Positions 12,191 through 20,718 of a stretch of 64,000 nucleotides of DNA are shown piece by piece. Under the pieces are notes generated by a model, which was given only the letters and a program-made list of their open reading frames with translations, did not search any database and was not told where the DNA came from. The DNA comes from Mycteria americana (taxonomy: Eukaryota > Chordata > Aves > Ciconiiformes > Ciconiidae). Within the stretch, counting starts at the first letter, position 1. Every line of letters begins with the position of its first letter. The DNA is taken from NCBI RefSeq assembly GCF_035582795.1, contig NC_134368.1, positions 37,997,501 to 38,061,500 on the forward strand. The letters run 5' to 3'. Position numbers and translations under genes: made by a program.

Positions 12191-13990
12191 CAGCCGCACG
12201 TACTTCAGCTGTTCTAGCAGCCCTCAGAGGAAACAGGAGTCATTTTTAATGACTGGAATTCCCTGTAGTCCCACAGAAAATCCAGGGCCACTTTTTCTGT
12301 CGGTTTCGTTTGTCCCCGAGACAGCTTTGCACACCTACAGCGTTAGTGCATTTGTTCTAGCCGGCCCTCATCAGCAAGGCCTGACAATTAACGACCAGCA
12401 TCCCAGTCGCTCGAGACCAGGACAGTACCAGTACCAGGACAAGACCAGGAAGGGAGGCCCAGAGGTTTTAGAACTGACAGGACTGCACAAACGCTTCTTA
12501 CCACAGCCAGTTCTGTGAAATTCTTCCTTCCTTTAGGGTTAATGAAACGTTAACAAATTCTCATTCAAATACTTAATGCTTATTTACTCCTGTGCTGGAA
12601 TCTGCTTGTTGAGCTGCTTTCCATGCAGAATGCGAAATAAAAATAACACACTTCAACTTTCAGTTTCTATTAAGAGTAGCTACAGACTCGTCCTTTAATG
12701 AATCACAACCAAACATCAAAGAGGAGTAACATTCAAAAATTCTAAAAAAAGTAAGCTTAAGTCAGAACTTTAAAAAAAGGCATCTAGCACCTCAGCCGTT
12801 TAACACAGTTACCCCGCCACCCCCTGAGGTCGGTAAATACTGTGAGCTTTGCTTTACAGACGGGAAGCACAGGTTTTCACATTTGCTGCAATTCTCAGCC
12901 AGAGATCTGGAGATGCCCAAACTAACAGCTAGAAAAGCTGCACTTCAGAGGGCACAGGACGCAATTCCTGCCCCGCAAAAACAGTCATTCTGTGTCTCCA
13001 CCTGAGCAGGGTGAGGATTTGGAAACAGATCTCACGCTTCCTGGCATGAATACCACAACTCCCAAATACAGCACGAAACTCGCTCTGCGCTGGAAGCACG
13101 CACCAATTCTTACACCACATAAGACGCAATTTAACACATTGCGTTCCGAACATTGGGTGGTGCTCCAGAAACACCGAGGGGGAACTCCTGAGAAACCTAA
13201 CTAGAGCGAAGGGCGACCGAGGGCACAGAAGCACAGGGGTCAGATGGAGGAAAGTCTCAACCGGCCATCGGGAAGCGCGAGCGCCTTGCAGGCTTCAGGT
13301 GCTACGGACTGGACAGCCACTGCTGTTCAAAATCACACAGGGTACAGTGTATCAACGCCATTGTGGTTTAGTCCCAAAATCACCAAAGAACTTGAAGTCT
13401 TTAAGTGGACATATGCACTACCGAGATCCCAGGAATTCCTATTCACTCCTGTAGTACTTGATCAATGGATCTGTCAGTCAAATCTAAGGTCTCCATTAAA
13501 TGATGCTAACTACTGTCATCGGACAAGATTAATTCAAAATAGCACTGAAGACATTATGTTTTTACAATTACATGTCATTATCCAATATATCAAAACATGC
13601 AGTTTGTGCAGGTATTTCAGTAACATTGAGAATAAAAGGTAATCTCCCACTTTCTTTGCTTCAAACCATTCTGTACATTGTGTAAAAATGTAGCAAAGGG
13701 CGGGCTCAGTTGGTGTGAACGCTTTACAACACACTCGCTGTCTCTAGGAGACAGCAGCATCTTCACTTTGCTTATCTTGGTAAGTGTTACAAAAGTAGAA
13801 ATAGATATTCTATAGGTCCACTCTATCAGTTTTACAGTATTTCAGCTACACATCCAAAGAAAACAACTCATCCTTGCAGGACTACACCTTGAAGCCACTC
13901 AAAGTAAAGCTTTTCTTAAGGTGTTGCAAAGTTATTGAAATGGCTGGAATATTTAATAGCCAAAACCAAAGTACTATAAAAGCATATCCC
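12191..13990. other. 3' flank of CDKN2AIP, noncoding
   Basis: Moderate-composition sequence between the orphan CpG island and the likely CDKN2AIP poly(A) signals. A plus-strand open frame of 132 codons at 13244-13642 shows no recognisable domain and is probably chance. Part of this interval could belong to a longer CDKN2AIP 3' UTR. Confidence 0.5.
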
Positions 13991-13996
13991 AGAGGT

Positions 13997-14050
13997 TTTA
14001 TTGTTTTAGTAGCAGTCAAAATATGCTTAGTATAGAAACCCATGTTTATT
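13997..14050 (-). terminator. Candidate CDKN2AIP poly(A) signals
   Basis: Two AATAAA hexamers on the minus strand (TTTATT on the plus strand at 14045-14050 and 13997-14002) lie 710-760 bp downstream of the CDKN2AIP stop. They would give a 3' UTR of about 0.75 kb. The motifs are seen; their use is inferred. Confidence 0.5.
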
Positions 14051-14757
14051 TGAAAAAACTGTAAATTATATTTCACAATATAAATTAAATCTGCTCACAG
14101 AGTTTTGGTGGCTGAAGTAGCTGTGACTTGACTGCTAACTGATAATTTGCCAGTATAATGTTAAATGGGATCTAACCTGCTAAGATAATGTTAAATGGGA
14201 TCAGGGTGTCATTTATATTGTGAGTGTTACGACATCCCATAAAAATAGTCAACGAACTATTTTCTCTCCTAGTATGACCAACAGTGAACATTATGAGCAA
14301 CACGCCTGAAACAGATGATTCAATTTTTTGATTGAAATTTTTAAACAACTTTCAATCATTCAAGTATTATGGTCCCTATATACATACTTCTGTGTGGCTA
14401 AAAAAGACATGGTAGACAACTGAGCACACTGCCATCAAATCGTAAGAATTACAAAATTGTCAGGTTTTAAACAGCAAATTGTACCTTAATCGTTTAATTA
14501 AAAATAGAAGAATTAGGTAGACTATTTTGCAAATAAAACAGCACACTAGTGTGCTATATATTAAGGCATACCTTTAAATGCGCACTTGTCATCTCTAACA
14601 AGTTTTATACAATTGCTACCAAGTGAAAGGACTATCATTGTCTTGCAAAACTGAGAAAGAAATACAAAATATCTGGAAGCCTACATTTTTAAAGTACAAA
14701 ATTAACCTTTAGTCCTTGTCTTGAAATACTATACATGGTACAAACAGCGATTCTCCC
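14051..14757 (-). other. CDKN2AIP: CDKN2AIP 3' untranslated region (predicted)
   Basis: AT-rich sequence between the stop codon at 14758-14760 and the first AATAAA. It contains a short direct repeat of ATAATGTTAAATGGGATC (about 14155-14172 and 14186-14203). The extent is inferred from the poly(A) signals only. Confidence 0.5.
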
Positions 14758-16550
14758 CTACAAGATCTCACGAGGATTTCTTAAAGCTGGAGGTAAATTT
14801 GAAGGTTTTGATTCTTCATCCAGAAGTACCAAATCTTCAATTTCACTACCTTTGTATTTTCTTTTACATATCTTCACAATAACTTTCTTCTTGAGGAATA
14901 ATTTCAAAGCTTCTCTTGAAGCAACCGCTTTGGCATTTTCCATACTTTTACCACAGCCAGTACCCAAGTAGACAGACTTGCACCTCAGTTCACAAACTAT
15001 ATTTTCTAGAGAGCTCTTATTTTGAGGCAAGTCTGCAAGTTCCTTCAGGGGAACAAAAGCAACATCCAACGTAGCTTTTACAGACTGAATAGATGAGTTT
15101 AGAAGTTCTGCGTGATTTACGTTAGGACTGAAACCTCCAACAGCAACCAGTTTCCAGGCCACAGCTTTGTATAGTCTGTTGAAAAAAGGTTGTCTTTCCT
15201 TTGCATCTTCGCTGGTTAAGGGTTTGCACAAAGCCTTAGCAGGGCTTTCACCTGCCTGCGAGCCACTCTTGGAGGCAAGCTGTGGTGAACCTCCCTGCGT
15301 GCCACCCTTGGAGGCCAGCAGGGAAGCACCTGCCTGAGCTCCCCCCCGGGAGGCCAGTGACGAGGGACCTTGCTGAGCACCACTCCGAGTGGCCAGCAGC
15401 GAAGCAGCCACCTGAGCACTGCTCTTGGAAGCCAGCAGTGAGGATCCTTGCTGAGCACCGCTCCGAGCGGCCAGCAGTGAGGCAGCCACCTCGGCACTAC
15501 TCTTGGAGGCCAGGAGCGAGGAGCCTGCCTTAGCAGTGCCCTTGGAGGCCAGCAGCAGCGAGGTGCCTGCCTGAGCACCACTTTTGGGGGCCAGCAGCAG
15601 CGAGGTGCCCACCTGAGTGCTGCTCTTGGGGGCGAGCAGCAGCGAGGTGCCTGCCTGAGTGCCGCTCTTGGACACTGATGCTGGGGCACTTGCTTGGTTT
15701 TTGGAAGACAGCAATGTAGCACTTGTTTGCAGGGTGCTCTTGGTGGTCGGCGGCACGGCTGCTACCTGCGCAGTGCTCTTGGTGGTTGGTGGCACGGCTG
15801 CTACCTGCGCAGTGCTCTTGGTGGCCGGCGGCACAGCTGCTGCCTGCGCAGTGCTCTTGGTGGCCGGTGGCACAGCTGCTGCCTGCGCAGTGCTCTTGGT
15901 GGCCGGCGGCACAGCTGCTGCCTGCGCAGTGCTCTTGGTGGCCGGCGGCACAGCTGCTGCCTGCGCAGTGCTCTTGGTGGCCGGCGGCACAGCTGCTGCT
16001 ACAATCTCTGCCTGCGGGCTGCTCTTGGCAGCTGGTGGCACCGGCACTGCCTGTGGGGCACTCTTGGCAGCTGGTGGCACCACCGCAGCCACCACCGCTG
16101 CCTGCGGGGCACTCTTGGCAGCCGCTGCCACCGCTGCTGCCACCGCCTCTGCCTGCGGGGCACTCTTGGCAGCCGGTGGCACTGCACTTACTGTAGTTTT
16201 CTTTTCAGGTGACGGCACATTTTCACACTTGCTTTCCTTAGGTGGATTTGAGCAAGGCTTCTCTCCTGACTCTTTTTCAGATGAAGATGGATTTTGCTCA
16301 GTAGTATTTTCAGCATTAGCAGGTTTTCCTTCTGTTTCTATGTCTGATGCTGTGACCATTTCTTGATTTGAACTGCAAGTTGACTGGGAGCTTTCTGGAT
16401 CTTTGCTAGTATCTTTTTCCTGCTTTTTTGCCAATGTGCTCTCTGTTTCCTTTGGGGCTTCTGCCTTGGTAGTTTTCACATCCTTTCCAGTATCCTTAGA
16501 ATCTTTGCTTTTCTCAACAGCTCGCTTCTTGGAGGGCTCCTCTACCCCTT
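14758..16550 (-). CDS. CDKN2AIP: CDKN2AIP (CARF), exon 3: repeat region and C-terminal dsRNA-binding-like domain
   Basis: This exon encodes residues 119-715. It opens at acceptor TTTTGCAG|AAGGGG and gives EGVEEPSKKR, identical to human at this junction. Next come a Lys/Glu/Ser-rich acidic linker, then a long low-complexity region of 13-14-residue repeats (Ala/Pro type AAAVPPATKSTAQ, then Ser/Leu type SLLASKSSAQ), then a highly conserved C-terminus from about residue 572. The C-terminus includes YKAVAWKLVAVGGFSPNVNH, CELRCKSVYLGTGCGKS and ASREALKLFLKKK, the last two forming the dsRNA-binding-like fold. It ends NLPPALRNPREIL and stop. Human CDKN2AIP binds ARF, p53 and MDM2 in the nucleus. The predicted 715 aa exceeds human (about 580) because the repeat is expanded. 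The C-terminal match makes the identification secure; repeat copy number may vary or be misassembled. Confidence 0.96.
15734..16005 (-). repeat. 39-bp coding minisatellite in CDKN2AIP exon 3
   Basis: Seven near-identical 39-bp units begin at 15734, 15773, 15812, 15851, 15890, 15929 and 15968 (plus-strand coordinates). They differ by only a few bases and encode 13-residue units of AAAVPPATKSTAQ type. The unit length is a multiple of three, so the frame stays open. Less regular relatives of the same unit continue to about 16190, and the Ser/Leu-type units at 15250-15730 look like the older form of the same periodicity, since human CARF has comparable SLLASKSSSQ repeats. Confidence 0.92.
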
Positions 16551-17315
16551 CTGCAAAACAAGTAAAGCATGTCATCCTTTTTAATTTCTGCACTATGAAA
16601 TATCCATCTAGAGACAATTTATCTATTTTCTAAAGATTTCTACCAATAATCTCCGTGAATTTAAAAGGTATATATTAGGAATACAACTTGAACCGCAATT
16701 TCAAGTATTAACCTACTGTTTCAAAATATTTCAGTATTTTTTTGACAAAAAACTAAAAACACTCAGGTGAAAGATTTCAGGTTTTGGTTTGGGACCCGTA
16801 GGCAAGTATGTATTTGTATTCTTGAAGTCCAAACCAAAAATGACCAAAGTACATTAAACAGACTGTCTGACCTAAAAAAGAAAAAAACAACTGTATTTTG
16901 TCTACTAATATCATAAAAACATGTTTAAAAGACAACTTTAAGAATTTCCTTAAGAAACTTAAGTTTCTCACAGAGCCGCAACGTCTGACTAGCGCTAAAG
17001 GCAAAGTAAGCAGAATACATTTAAGCTGGAGTACAATAGTCTACATCGCATTAAAAAACATAATCAGCTTAAAGTGCACCAGCGCTGGAAATTTGAAACA
17101 AGAGCTCTAAATTACCAACGGAATACTTATGTAGCATTACATCCATTTTACAGGTATTATATGAGGAAAAAATAGCAGAGAGAGGGGAAACGATTAACAA
17201 GGAGTTTTAAAGGTAAATTATTTCGACTACTCTCTAAGCCCGAGGTAAACCGAGAACATTCAAAAACAAGCATTTTCTAGACTCCTATGTATTGTCACAG
17301 CTATGATCTGCTAAC
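16551..17315 (-). other. CDKN2AIP: CDKN2AIP intron 2
   Basis: 765 bp between donor AATG|GTTAGC (exon 2 ends at 17316) and acceptor TTTTGCAG|AAGGGG (exon 3 starts at 16550). AT-rich, with no other exon seen. The donor is a weaker GTTAGC type, but the protein junction SSSN-EGVEEPSKKR agrees with human. Confidence 0.88.
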
Positions 17316-17446
17316 CATTGCTACTTGATATGCCTCTTTTCTTCACCTTGGCAACCAGTTCATCTCTCGTGGTGCGGACGGGCGCGCCGGTCACTTGGAT
17401 GCCTTCGGCCATTTCCAGCGCCTTCTCCATGACCTGCGGCGGGTAC
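17316..17446 (-). CDS. CDKN2AIP: CDKN2AIP exon 2
   Basis: 131 bp encoding residues 75-118. It starts after CCTGCAG with the last base of a split Arg codon (GCR-YPPQVMEKALEMAEGIQVTG) and runs through TRDELVAKVKKRGISSSN. Human has GCRYPQKVMDKILSMAEGIKVT and TRDELVAKVKKRGISSSN, so the exon and both splice phases are well supported. It holds the end of the XTBD domain, which docks the 5'-3' exoribonuclease XRN2, and the basic KVKKRG motif. The first part lies in the CpG island, which explains the PP and AP substitutions by GC-rich codons. Confidence 0.95.
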
Positions 17447-17538
17447 CTGCAGGGGCGACAAGGGGAGAGGAGGGCAGGGGCGCCGTCAGGCGGCCGCGCC
17501 GCGCCCCCGCGGGGCCCGCCGCCCCGGCCCGCACTCAC
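17447..17538 (-). other. CDKN2AIP: CDKN2AIP intron 1 (92 bp)
   Basis: A very short GC-rich intron from donor GCCG|GTGAGTGC to acceptor CCCTGCAG|GTACCC. Reading through it would break the XTBD match; removing it joins FLGCR to YPPQV as in human. Confidence 0.92.
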
Positions 17539-17762
17539 CGGCAGCCCAGGAAGACGTGGTTGGCCCACACCATGGAGAGGGACACCAGGCGCTGGAGCTG
17601 GGCGCTGCCCGCCGCCGGCGGCTCCCCCACGTTGCGCAGCAGGAACTCCCGGCGGTGCCGCCAGTGGTGCTCGGGCTCGCAGGCCCCGCGCAGCGCCTCC
17701 GCCCAAGCCACCTCTTCCGCCGTGCGCCCTAGGGGCTCGGCCGCCGCCTTCCCCGCCGCCAT
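17539..17762 (-). CDS. CDKN2AIP: CDKN2AIP exon 1 with start codon; XTBD (XRN2-binding) domain
   Basis: 224 bp encoding residues 1-74. The ATG at 17762 starts MAAGKAAAEPLGRTAEEV and leads into WAEALRGACEPEHHWRHRREFLLRNVG, then LQRLVSLSMVWANHVFLGC. Human has WVEALRCDGETDKHWRHRRDFLLRNAG and LQQLISFSMAWANHVFLGC. This is the XTBD fold, about residues 15-105 once exon 2 is joined, shared with the XRN2 partners PAXT-1 and NKRF. The start is chosen by alignment to the human N-terminus and a favourable GCGGCC context. An in-frame ATG at 17858 would add 32 Arg/Ala-rich residues that look like translated 5' UTR. The N-terminus before the domain is diverged from human MAQEVSEYLSQNPRV. Confidence 0.94.
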
Positions 17763-18512
17763 GGCCGCCGCCGCCGCCGCTCCCCGCCGCGCCCGCCCCG
17801 GCTCCGCGCGCGGGGCCCTCCTCCGCCCCGCACAACGGAAACAACCGCCCCGCTCCACTCCTTCCGGCCGCGCGGGATGACCTCACAACCGGCGCGCGCG
17901 GCAGCCCGCCGCCGCCGCCGCCCCAGGCTGCTTTGCGGCGCGGCAGGGGGCGGCGCGAGGGGGCGCTCGTGCCGCCGGAGGCCCGGGAGGGGCTGCGCCC
18001 CCGCTCCCGCCCTCAGGGCCCGCGGGCGGCCGCGGGGCGGGGCTGGGCCGGGCCCGCCGGCTCCGCGCCTCAGGGCGAGGCGGGAGGGGCCCCCCCGGCC
18101 ACGGCGCCCCCCCGGCCGCGGGGTCGCGGCGAGCGCTTCGTCCCTCGGAGGCGTCGCTGCCCGTACCCCTTTTGCAGTCAGTCAGGAGCTGGTGGAAGGG
18201 CAGGGCTTGGGTAAAGCTGATACGGGGGATTCAGACGGGAACGCGGGACACCTAAACAAGAATTACTGTCCCCATGAGTAAAGCACATCCTGGAGAAATA
18301 TGTAAGCTAATGACCATGTTTTGGGAACCATCTGAAACAACTAGCAGGAGTGCGATAAGAAGCACCCTCACGTGAACTGTCCTCATTATGACGCTAAAAG
18401 TCACAGCCCTCGAGCTGGAGACCCCGGCCCAAGCAGAGACCCCTCACCTCTCAGCGTGCGCAGGACATCAAAGTAGCGCTGTAGCTTTACCTTGAAATAA
18501 GGTGAATGTGGA

Positions 18513-18572
18513 CCAATGGAAAACTGCTTTGTGTAATTACTTATGCATATGCATAACTGGACTGTATAAATA
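18513..18572 (+). promoter_or_regulatory. LTR promoter block A: CCAAT, Oct-dimer (MORE) palindrome, TATA
   Basis: CCAAT at 18513, then ATGCATATGCAT (18543-18554), an exact copy of the palindromic Oct factor recognition element, then TATAAATA at 18565. The order and spacing are those of an RNA polymerase II core promoter. Confidence 0.7.
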
Positions 18573-18690
18573 CTGTACCTGCCTGACCGAACTGTGTGCT
18601 AGCTTTGTGGAGCTACCGCCTAGCACCCAGCTCTGCGCAGACATGAAATGAAACACCTCTGCCCTGTGTCTTTATTGGCGTCTCGCACAC

Positions 18691-18750
18691 CGGGTAAACG
18701 ACCTCACACTTGCGGGATAACGGGTAAACGACCTCACACTTGCAGGATAA
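18691..18750 (+). repeat. 30-bp tandem duplication at the 3' end of LTR copy A
   Basis: Two head-to-tail copies of a 30-bp unit beginning CGGGTAAACGACCTCACACT (18691-18720 and 18721-18750) differ at a single base. Copy B has the unit once, so the duplication is specific to copy A. Confidence 0.93.
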
Positions 18751-18752
18751 CA

Positions 18753-20168
18753 GGCCCACCTCCTTTCTAGGTGGAAACCCTAGATGTGACAGGTCATGCC
18801 CTTCGTACATTTCAGGCTACATTACCAGGTAACCACGTGCAGAACTGATAATACTAATGCCTGGAAACAGATGGGTTACACTGCACTGGTGGTGACCGCA
18901 GTGCTGTTTCTGAAACTTCTGACATTGTTTCTAAACAATCTCACTGCTCCCGGACACCCGTACCATAGAGTATACAAACTTTCTGCCCTTTTCTTGCTCT
19001 ACATGCAAATACAAAACAAGAGTGAGTTTTGCAGGTCCCATCCCACTCATTACTGTTCGCTCGCTCTCTGTCACTGACTTATTCTTGCCAGTGCATGCGA
19101 TAATATTGCATGGGCTAAGCAAGAAGGTGAAGGGAAAGCTGTTCCACTCTAACAATGGATACAGAGCAAAAGCGTGTTGGACTATTTTTTTCTGGCTTAG
19201 TTTCCTTAATCACTTAGCTTTGCACCATAGAGGTACTACAAGTTAAATCACTACACAACAATTTCCATTAAATAAGACATTAAAGTCACCTAAGGAGAAA
19301 CACTCCTTCCTTAAATGCAATCTATCTCGTAGTTCACTTCATGATGACATGTAGGTGTTAAAAATGGAAAACTTAAGCAAATACAGACTTCTAATTCAGG
19401 GGGTGGGGGGGAATCAATACAGCTCTCCTGGGACAGCCCTTTGGAATTCAAAACTCTCTCTGATGCACTAATTCATCAAGCACCATCTTGGCAGACCAAA
19501 GCGTGCGATATTTTCACAGCATGTTTATTGCTTTTTCAAACAGAACTCTCCAACTGGTTTTGAATAAAATTCTGGGGTAAACTTTGGCAACATAGAGACA
19601 GCCTACAGAGTTGCACGAGCAATTATCTGAACCTTTTGTAGCCAGCAGCCCCCGTACTTAGAACTCCTCATTTATTAATGTCTCCTCCAAAATGCTGCAA
19701 CAACCCATTTCCTTGCCACCACCTTCCTATCACACACCAAGGAGGTAAAACCATGAACTGATCGCATGAACTCCAACCTCGGCAAGGCTGGAGTGGATCT
19801 GTAAGCAGAATGATGAAACAACACAAAAAGTAACACTTCTGTTCACACTTTTACACGGCAGAATACAAAGTGGGCAACCCTGCCCATAGCATCTCTTTTC
19901 CTCTAGCACCCCAAAAATCTGAGAGAAGGATGGGGAAACAGGCAGTCTGTCATAGGCTCAAGGGCCGAGGATGGCAGGTGAGCAGCTCTCCAGAAGCTTA
20001 CACTCCTATATGAGCCTGAATGCAACAATTTGTGTGCAGTACCCACACGTGCACTGTCAAAAATATCAGGCTTCAGCTACAGTACAAAAAAAAAAAGGAA
20101 GAAAAAAAGCCAAACTCAACCAAATCTGTGGGCGGTATCAAAATGCCTATAATGGAGTACGCTCAAAG
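18753..20168. other. Spacer between the inverted LTRs
   Basis: 1.4 kb of ordinary AT-rich sequence with no recognisable gene, retroviral coding region or primer-binding site next to either LTR. A G run (GGGGGTGGGGGGG) lies near 19399 and an A run near 20082. Confidence 0.6.
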
Positions 20169-20718
20169 TGTTATCCCGCAAGTGTGAGGTCGTTTACCCG
20201 GTGTGCGAGACGCCAATATAGACACAGGGCAGAGGTGTTTCATTTCATGTCTGCGCAGAGCTGGGTGCTAGGCGGTAGCTCCACAAAGCTAGCACACAGT
20301 TCGGTCAGGCAGGTACAGTATTTATACAGTCCAGTTATGCATATGCATAAGTAATTACACAAAGCAGTTTTCCATTGGTCCACATTCACCTTATTTCAAG
20401 GTAAAGCTACAGCGCTACTTTGATGTCCTGTGCACGCTGAGAGGTGAGGGGTCTCTGCTTGGGCCGGGGTCTCCAGCTCGAGGGCTGTGACTTTTAGCGT
20501 TATAATGAGGACAGTTCACGTGAGGGTGCTTCTTATCGCACTCCTGCTAGTTGTTTCAGATGGTTCCCAAAACATGGTCATTAGCTTACATATTTCTCCA
20601 GGATGTGCTTTACTCATGGGGACAGTAATTCTTGTTTAGGCGTTCCGCGTTCCCGTCTGAATCCCCCGTATCAGCTTTACTTAAGTCCTGGCCTTCCATC
20701 AGCTCCTGATTGACTACA
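20169..20718 (-). mobile_element. Solo LTR, copy B (same family as copy A, inverted)
   Basis: 550 bp, the reverse complement of copy A with about a dozen differences, most in the first 75 bp of the LTR. On the minus strand it starts TGTAGTCAATCAGG and ends GGGATAACA. It has the same internal signals: CCAAT box, TTATGCATATGCATAA at 20335-20350, and TATAAATA (plus-strand 20319-20326). In this orientation its promoter faces left, towards CDKN2AIP and on the gene's own strand, about 2.4 kb from the CDKN2AIP ATG. The 5-6 bp at its two ends do not match, so no target-site duplication is evident. No internal region is recognised on either side. Confidence 0.75.
20319..20378 (-). promoter_or_regulatory. 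LTR promoter block B: CCAAT, Oct-dimer (MORE) palindrome, TATA
   Basis: The same block as in copy A on the minus strand: CCAAT (plus-strand ATTGG near 20374), MORE at 20337-20348 and TATAAATA at 20319-20326. Transcription would run leftward towards CDKN2AIP. Confidence 0.7.

Larger units (their letters stand above)
17390..18172. promoter_or_regulatory. CDKN2AIP CpG-island promoter
   Basis: Dense CpG covers exons 1-2 and about 400 bp upstream, and stops abruptly where the first LTR begins at 18173. A consensus ETS/GABP site (CTTCCGG, that is CCGGAAG on the gene strand) lies at 17861-17867, about 100 bp upstream of the ATG. No TATA box is obvious near the start, as usual for a housekeeping promoter. 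Confidence 0.8.
18173..18752 (+). mobile_element. Solo LTR, copy A (ERV family not named; class II-like guess)
   Basis: The element begins TGCAGTCAG and ends GGGATAACA-like, the TG...CA layout of an LTR. Its edges are defined by homology to copy B (20169-20718, inverted). It contains promoter parts in order: CCAAT at 18513-18517, the palindrome TTATGCATATGCATAA at 18541-18556 and TATAAATA at 18565-18572, then a probable R/U5 region. Copy A is about 580 bp because its last 30 bp are repeated in tandem. It abuts the CDKN2AIP CpG island. No matching target-site duplication is visible. About 98% identity between copies suggests a young element or gene conversion. No internal viral region is attached. 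Confidence 0.75.

Noticed and set aside
13244-13642. 132-codon plus-strand open frame downstream of CDKN2AIP
   Set aside because: No recognisable domain, promoter or splice context; ordinary composition; probably chance.
15216-16366. Repetitive open frames in other frames and on the opposite strand of CDKN2AIP exon 3
   Set aside because: They are shadows of the 39-bp coding repeat; the CDKN2AIP frame alone matches the orthologue.
18173-20718. Reading the two LTRs as the 5' and 3' ends of one provirus
   Set aside because: They are in opposite orientation, the spacer has no retroviral features, and the outer flanks show no shared target-site duplication.
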